A stretch of DNA of 64,000 bases from Actinomycetota bacterium. Lineage in GTDB: Bacteria > Actinomycetota > Acidimicrobiia > Acidimicrobiales > MedAcidi-G1. The notes beneath the pieces are model-generated. The model saw nothing but the letters and a program-made list of their open reading frames with translations, had not been told where the DNA came from and made no database searches. The position numbers were made by a program, and so were the translations under genes. This document shows positions 59,604 through 64,000 of this stretch, in pieces. The stretch is from positions 57,070-121,069 of the forward strand of contig JACNLA010000023.1 of NCBI GenBank assembly GCA_014381745.1, read 5' to 3'. The number at the start of each line of letters is the position of its first letter. Position 1 is the stretch's first letter.

Positions 59604-59774
59604 GTGTCAACCATTGAGGTAACGGCGACGCTCACTGATCTGGCCAACAGTCGCCGATCATTGGCACGGGAGCTGGAGCGACTCGGTCCTGACAACTGCC
59701 GCGGTAAGAGCCGGACCCTTTTTGAAGCATGCCGGGCGCTTAACTCCGACGAATGCCGGCTGCCGGTCTCGTGA
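59604..59774 (+). CDS. small protein translationally coupled to hemN
   Basis: A possible 56-residue protein. GTG at 59604 with GGAAGGA 7 nt upstream; it ends in GTGA, whose GTG (59771) is the likely hemN start. The sequence is mostly charged and helical (LTDLANSRRSLARELERLG) with two Cys (NCRGKS, DECRLP). No family recognised. The well-placed ribosome binding site and the 4-nt overlap favour a real gene, but its short length leaves doubt. Confidence 0.5.
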   Translation: MSTIEVTATLTDLANSRRSLARELERLGPDNCRGKSRTLFEACRALNSDECRLPVS

Positions 59775-61186
59775 CCGAGCTGAGGCCGGCTCCTTGCGAC
59801 GTGGTCGGATCCACCGCTGAACTTCTTGCCAGGTACGACCGGCCCGGACCCCGTTACACCTCGTATCCGACGGCCGTCGACTTCCATGAGGGCTTCGGCC
59901 CGGAGGAGCATGCCGCCTGCCTGGCTGACGCCGCGACTCGACCGCACGACCCACTCTCGTTGTACGTCCACCTGCCCTTCTGTGAGAACCGGTGCTCGTT
60001 TTGTGCCTGCCACGTCGTGGCGACCCGCAACGAGGGCCTGACTGACACCTACCTCAACCGTCTCGTTGCCGAAGCCCAGACGACGGTGGAGAAGCTCGGA
60101 GATCGACGAACCCTTCAGCAATACCACTGGGGCGGTGGCACGCCGACCTTCTACTCGCCGGAGGCGCTTGCCGACCTGCACGGACGACTGCTTTCATTGT
60201 TCGAGCTCGAACAGGGCGCCGAGGTGGCGCTTGAGGTGGACCCTCGGATAACTACCGAAAAGCACCTGTCCACGCTACGAACGCTCGGGTTCAACCGCAT
60301 TTCGATGGGCGTACAGGATGTTGACGAGGTTGTACAGGACCTCATAGGCCGGCACCAGACGTGGGAACAGACGGTGAACCTTCACTACGCGGCCCGTCAT
60401 CTCGGCTACGAATCCATCAACGTGGATCTCGTCTACGGCCTGCCCGGCCAGGACGAGCACACGTTCGCCCGCTCACTGGAACAGGTGATCGGTCTCCGCC
60501 CAGACCGTCTCGCCGTGTATTCGTTCGCGCTAGTGCCGTGGATGCGCCCAAACCAGAAGCGAATTGACCCCGAGTTGTTGCCAGATCGTGACGTGAAGTT
60601 CAACATGCTCTCGCTCGCCATCGACGGGCTCACCGATGCCGGCTACGAGCAGATTGGCATGGACCACTTTGCCCTTCTCAGCGACGAACTCGCTGTGGCC
60701 CACCGTGAGCGAACGTTGTCGCGGAACTTCATGGGATACACAACGAAACGGGGAACCGAGATCGTCGGCATGGGTACGTCGGCGATCAGCGACATCGGAG
60801 GAAGCTACGCACAGAACCACCGTCGCATGGCCTCGTATCTTGCGGCCGTCGACGCCGGCGAACTTCCGACCGAACGGGGCATCCTGCTCAACGCCGATGA
60901 CAGGCTTCGTCGCCACGTTATCACTGAACTCATGTGCAACGGCCGGCTCCTGGCCCACGAGGTGGCCGATCGTTTCGACATCCTCGTGGAGGAACGGTTC
61001 GAGGACGAGCTTGCCGAGATGAACGCCCCAGGCGGTCTGGTCGAGGCCGGGCTCGTCGTGCTCGACGGGAACGACATCGAGGCCACGCCCGTCGGACGCA
61101 TGTTCATCCGCAACGTCGCCATGGTGTTCGACGCTCGATTGCGAGCCGGAGCCAGAGACGATCAGACGTTTTCCCGGACGGTTTGA
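59771..61186 (+). CDS. hemN: oxygen-independent coproporphyrinogen III oxidase
   Basis: A 471-residue radical-SAM enzyme. It converts coproporphyrinogen III to protoporphyrinogen IX without oxygen. The 4Fe-4S motif is CENRCSFCAC (Cys71, Cys75, Cys78, plus Cys80), the true HemN CxxxCxxCxC form. PRYTSYPTA near the N-terminus and HWGGGTPTF are HemN marks that separate it from HemW. The length is normal. GTG start at 59771 overlaps the preceding small ORF by 4 nt; the alternative is ATG 59753. Confidence 0.93.
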   Translation: MTELRPAPCDVVGSTAELLARYDRPGPRYTSYPTAVDFHEGFGPEEHAACLADAATRPHDPLSLYVHLPFCENRCSFCACHVVATRNEGLTDTYLNRLVAEAQTTVEKLGDRRTLQQYHWGGGTPTFYSPEALADLHGRLLSLFELEQGAEVALEVDPRITTEKHLSTLRTLGFNRISMGVQDVDEVVQDLIGRHQTWEQTVNLHYAARHLGYESINVDLVYGLPGQDEHTFARSLEQVIGLRPDRLAVYSFALVPWMRPNQKRIDPELLPDRDVKFNMLSLAIDGLTDAGYEQIGMDHFALLSDELAVAHRERTLSRNFMGYTTKRGTEIVGMGTSAISDIGGSYAQNHRRMASYLAAVDAGELPTERGILLNADDRLRRHVITELMCNGRLLAHEVADRFDILVEERFEDELAEMNAPGGLVEAGLVVLDGNDIEATPVGRMFIRNVAMVFDARLRAGARDDQTFSRTV

Positions 61187-61187
61187 C

Positions 61188-62159
61188 GTGGCAACCCGTG
61201 CCGGCGTTGTGGTCGCTCAACTCGGAGGTCCTGAGAGTCTCGCTGAAGTCAGGCCCTTCATCCGGTCTATCTTCGCTGACCCCCACCTGGTACCGCTCCC
61301 CGGAGGATCGCTGACCCGAGCGGCTGTCAGCACCCTGGTGGCAACCATGCGGGCACCACGGGTCCGGTCACACTACGAGCTCATCGGACGGGCCTCGCCT
61401 CTCGTGGCGACAACCCAACTTCAGGCCAACATGCTCGACGTTGAACTCGCCGCTCGCGGACACGACGTGGTCGTTGCGGTGGCCCACCGCCACAGCCGAC
61501 CCGACACGGGTGCGGCCGTTGACGCAATGCTCGCTGCAGGCGTCGACCGTGTCGTCATGCTGCCCCTGTTCCCACAGCGCTCCGATTGCACGACCGGATC
61601 CTCGGAGGCCGAACTACGGCGAACCCTCGACGAACGCGGTGTCGACCTGCCGCTGACGGTGATCCGCTCGTGGTGCCGGCACCCCAGCTACCTGGCTGCA
61701 CAGGCGCAGCTGGTCGACGAGATGCTCGCCGAGGTGCCGGACCAAGGGCTCAACACTGCACTGCTGGTGTTCTCCGCCCATGGCCTGCCCCAGCGAATCG
61801 TCGACAGGGGCGATCCCTACCCCGATGAGGTGATGGCGACGGTCGCTGGGGTCGTCAGCCGACTTCAGCGGCCGGTTGACCACGTAATCGGGTATCAGTC
61901 GCGAACGGGGCCCATCCGCTGGGTCGGTCCTGATGTCGGTGAGGTGATCGCCACGGCGGCCACCGACGGCCGAACATGGCTCGGTATCGTCCCCATCTCC
62001 TTCGTCTCCGACCATGTGGAGACCCTCTATGAGATTGACATCGAGATGAAGGACCGTGCCGCGATGGTCGGCATCAGCGACTTCCATCGGAGCCGGTGTC
62101 TCGACACGGACCCGATCGTGGGCCCCATGCTTGCCGACATCGTCCAGGAGCAACTGTGA
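61188..62159 (+). CDS. hemH: ferrochelatase
   Basis: A 323-residue ferrochelatase that inserts ferrous iron into a porphyrin. N-terminal VVVAQLGGPESLAEVRPF, then the catalytic His in LLVFSAHGLPQ and the Glu in PISFVSDHVETLYEID. GTG start one base after hemN. It overlaps hemY by 4 nt. Because hemN is present, protoporphyrin IX is its likely substrate rather than coproporphyrin (inference). Confidence 0.95.
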   Translation: MATRAGVVVAQLGGPESLAEVRPFIRSIFADPHLVPLPGGSLTRAAVSTLVATMRAPRVRSHYELIGRASPLVATTQLQANMLDVELAARGHDVVVAVAHRHSRPDTGAAVDAMLAAGVDRVVMLPLFPQRSDCTTGSSEAELRRTLDERGVDLPLTVIRSWCRHPSYLAAQAQLVDEMLAEVPDQGLNTALLVFSAHGLPQRIVDRGDPYPDEVMATVAGVVSRLQRPVDHVIGYQSRTGPIRWVGPDVGEVIATAATDGRTWLGIVPISFVSDHVETLYEIDIEMKDRAAMVGISDFHRSRCLDTDPIVGPMLADIVQEQL

Positions 62160-63481
62160 GCGGGCGTCCGGATGTAGTTGTCGTCGGGGCCGGCCTCGGA
62201 GGCCTGCTTGTCGCCAGCGAGGTCGCCAGGCGCGGTGGCCGTCCACTGGTCCTGGAGGCCGGACCGGTGGCGGGAGGCGTGACCGTAACCGCACGCGATT
62301 CGGGATACCTGCTTGAACCTGCAGCCGGCTCGTTCCTGCTGCCGCATGCCCATCTGACACCCATCCTGGAATCGGTTGGGGCCAGCGTCGTGCCGGCTGA
62401 GGCTGTCGCCCACCGCCGCTTCGTGTTCGACCGGGGTGAGCTGTTCGAGCTCGCCGGCCCAGCCGCACTCGCCACCCGACTCGTTTCCGGCCGCGGCAAA
62501 CTCCGCCTTCTTCGTGAGCCGTGGGTGCGGAGCCCGGCGACCATCACCGAAGAGTCGCTTCGGAGCTTCCTTCAGCGCCGACTCGGCCCTGAGGCGGGCC
62601 GAATGGGTGCGACCCTCATGGCACACGGTGTGTTCGCCGGCGACCCCGACAGGTTGTCGGCGAGAGCAGCCTTTCCAGCGATTGTCGCCCTCGAAGACGC
62701 TGCCGGCAGCCTGGTCAGGGGTGCCCTCGCACGACGTCGGACACGTTCGAAGGACGCGCCGAGAGCAAGGGTCCACGTTGCACCGGGTGGCACGGCCGGG
62801 CTGGTCGCCGACCTGGCCGCTCCCCTGGGCAACGACTTCCGACCCAACTGGCCAGTCAAATCCGTCCACTACGACGGTGACAGCTGGATCGTCAGCGGCC
62901 GTGGTGAGGAGCGCACCCCCGCGGTCATCGTCGCTCTCGCTCCCGCCGAGGCTGCCCGAATCGTGCCCGGGCCATTCGCCCCACTGCTCAACGAGGCCCA
63001 CGCCGCGCCGGTCGCAGTCGTGGGCCTGGGAGGACCTGAAGCCGACCTGCCCGTGCCCACCGGTTTTGGAGCGCTTACCGGCCCCGATGCCGGCCTCCGC
63101 ATCCTCGGTCTCCTGTTCGAGTCGTCCTACGCAGCGGGACGAGCGCCAGTCGGCCACCGCCTACTCAAGGGCATCTACGGTGGTGATGCCGATCCGGCAG
63201 TTCTTGCACTCGCCGACGACGACCTTGTGGCACTGGCCATCGAGGAGGCTGGCCGAATCCTCGGCGAACCACTCCGGCCCTCGTGGACCCGCGTCATCAG
63301 GCATTCTCCTGGGATTCCCCAATACAACGTCGGGCACGCAGCATGGCTTGACCGGCTCAACCGGGTTGCCGTCGAGTATCCCGGACTCCACCTGGCAGGC
63401 TGGGGATACCGGGGGATGGGGGTGACATCCCTGGCCCAGCACGCCTCGGCCCTGGCAGAAAGGGTCCTTGCGGCACCGTGA
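62156..63481 (+). CDS. hemY: protoporphyrinogen/coproporphyrinogen oxidase (HemY/HemG type)
   Basis: A 441-residue FAD-dependent oxidase that takes six electrons from a porphyrinogen. The FAD motif is VVVGAGLGGLLVASEVARRGGRP. The C-terminal GWGYRGMGVTSLAQHAS is the second FAD-binding segment. GTG start in the hemH stop (GTGA). The N-terminal extension of the longer frame lies within hemH and is rejected. Confidence 0.93.
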   Translation: MSGRPDVVVVGAGLGGLLVASEVARRGGRPLVLEAGPVAGGVTVTARDSGYLLEPAAGSFLLPHAHLTPILESVGASVVPAEAVAHRRFVFDRGELFELAGPAALATRLVSGRGKLRLLREPWVRSPATITEESLRSFLQRRLGPEAGRMGATLMAHGVFAGDPDRLSARAAFPAIVALEDAAGSLVRGALARRRTRSKDAPRARVHVAPGGTAGLVADLAAPLGNDFRPNWPVKSVHYDGDSWIVSGRGEERTPAVIVALAPAEAARIVPGPFAPLLNEAHAAPVAVVGLGGPEADLPVPTGFGALTGPDAGLRILGLLFESSYAAGRAPVGHRLLKGIYGGDADPAVLALADDDLVALAIEEAGRILGEPLRPSWTRVIRHSPGIPQYNVGHAAWLDRLNRVAVEYPGLHLAGWGYRGMGVTSLAQHASALAERVLAAP

Positions 63482-63500
63482 GGGCGTGCCGGTGCTCGGT

Positions 63501-63506
63501 TAGGGT
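63501..63506 (+). promoter_or_regulatory. -10 element of the FrhB-type gene (leaderless)
   Basis: TAGGGT, 7 nt before the ATG at 63514. Confidence 0.5.
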
Positions 63507-63513
63507 GCCGTCG

Positions 63514-64000
63514 ATGGCCGAAGCAGTCACAAGGACCGCAGCGAAATGGACCTTCCAGTGGAAGGAACTCCACGACGAGGTCATCAACTCGGGTCTGTGC
63601 ACGGGCTGTGCGGGCTGCGTCATCTCGTGTCCACACGACGTGATCGGTTACAGGCACGCACCGGGCGCCTACAAGCCGTTCCACCTCGAAGATGAGTTGG
63701 GTGCCGACAACTGCATCCACGGTGAGAAGGGCTGCACATCGTGCACCAGGGCCTGCCCCCGGTTCCGGAACTGGGAGCCCGAGGCCGACAACCACCTCTA
63801 CGCCAGGGAACGCAGGCCCGACGAGGTCTCGGGCATCTACAAGGACATCCTGTTGACCCGGGCGACCGATGCGACGGTGCTGGACCACGGCCAGGACGGG
63901 GGCCTCGTCTCGGCGATCCTGATCTGGTGCCTGGAGAACGACGTGATCGACGGTGCGCTCGTGTCAGGGACCGAGGGCGAGGGCGGCTGGAAGGCCGTAC
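63514..64000 (+). CDS. F420 hydrogenase/dehydrogenase beta subunit family (partial)
   Basis: The first 162 residues of a gene cut by the window end. It has FrhB/FdhB-type iron-sulfur sites: CTGCAGCVISCP (residues about 29-40) and then CIHGEKGCTSCTRACP. ILLTRATD and DGGLVSAILIWCLEN fit the start of the FrhB_FdhB domain, which binds F420 and FAD. The family includes F420-reducing subunits and chlorophyllide-type reductases. With cofC in the window, an F420-dependent reductase is plausible. The partner and substrate are unknown. Confidence 0.88.
   Translation, partial: MAEAVTRTAAKWTFQWKELHDEVINSGLCTGCAGCVISCPHDVIGYRHAPGAYKPFHLEDELGADNCIHGEKGCTSCTRACPRFRNWEPEADNHLYARERRPDEVSGIYKDILLTRATDATVLDHGQDGGLVSAILIWCLENDVIDGALVSGTEGEGGWKAV

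Noticed and set aside
1..64000. CRISPR arrays, insertion sequences, riboswitches
   Set aside because: No regularly spaced repeats, transposase genes or recognisable riboswitch cores were seen. Short leaders and leaderless starts leave little space for riboswitches.

Overview
The window is a gene-dense, high-GC chromosomal segment from an actinobacterium, most likely of the class Acidimicrobiia (inference). Evidence: imuA/imuB under a CGAAC-N4-GTTCG LexA box, cofC for F420 synthesis, mycothiol-type enzymes, a PAC2 protein, a DUF3039 protein, many GTG starts, and many genes whose start codon lies 6-7 nt after a TANNNT -10 box (leaderless transcripts). No prophage, insertion sequence or CRISPR array was seen. 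There is one tRNA, Arg(CCG).

Layout. 1-2.4 kb: imuB and imuA, SOS-controlled. 2.4-5.1 kb: a membrane protein, a His/Met-rich lipoprotein and a second membrane protein, probably for copper handling. 5.1-15.8 kb: housekeeping and single genes (SpoU methylase, serine hydrolase, rnhB, gpsA, cofC, PIG-L deacetylase, an ABC exporter, a PhnZ-like HD protein, NUDIX). 15.9-21 kb: a SulP anion transporter facing an MFS/arylsulfatase pair. 21-28.5 kb: PAC2, two mycothiol-type proteins, vapBC, msrA, a DsbA-fold protein, an acyl-CoA synthetase and a lactate-oxidase-type flavoenzyme. 28.5-34.7 kb: rpiB, tsaC, prmC, prfA, an unknown gene, rpmE2 and rho. 35-35.8 kb: divergent arsR/arsI with interlocked promoters. 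35.9-42.7 kb: argS, lysA, hom, thrC and apgM, forming an aspartate-family amino acid cluster without a recognisable homoserine kinase. 42.8-44.9 kb: a small operon holding a probable selenoprotein. 45-52.5 kb: surE, phnD-phnC-phnE-phnE, DUF1330, a ROK kinase and an SLC13 permease. 52.5-59.2 kb: a nitrous oxide reductase operon (nosZ-orf-nosD-nosF-nosY-nosL-cytochrome c). 59.4-64 kb: tRNA-Arg, a small ORF, hemN, hemH, hemY and the start of an F420 hydrogenase beta-subunit-type gene.

The strongest new observation is at 42794-43324. A thioredoxin-fold redoxin gene is interrupted by one in-frame TGA exactly where the first Cys of a CxxC motif belongs. It is followed 25 nt later by a 7-bp hairpin with an AGUU loop, as expected for a bacterial SECIS element. 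It would be missed or truncated by standard gene calling.

How the genes fit together: the nos operon, the heme operon and the cytochrome lipoprotein suggest facultative respiration of N2O. SulP, sulfatase, Phn and SLC13 transporters suggest scavenging of sulfate esters, phosphonates or phosphite, and organic anions, as in a marine or other aquatic heterotroph (inference).
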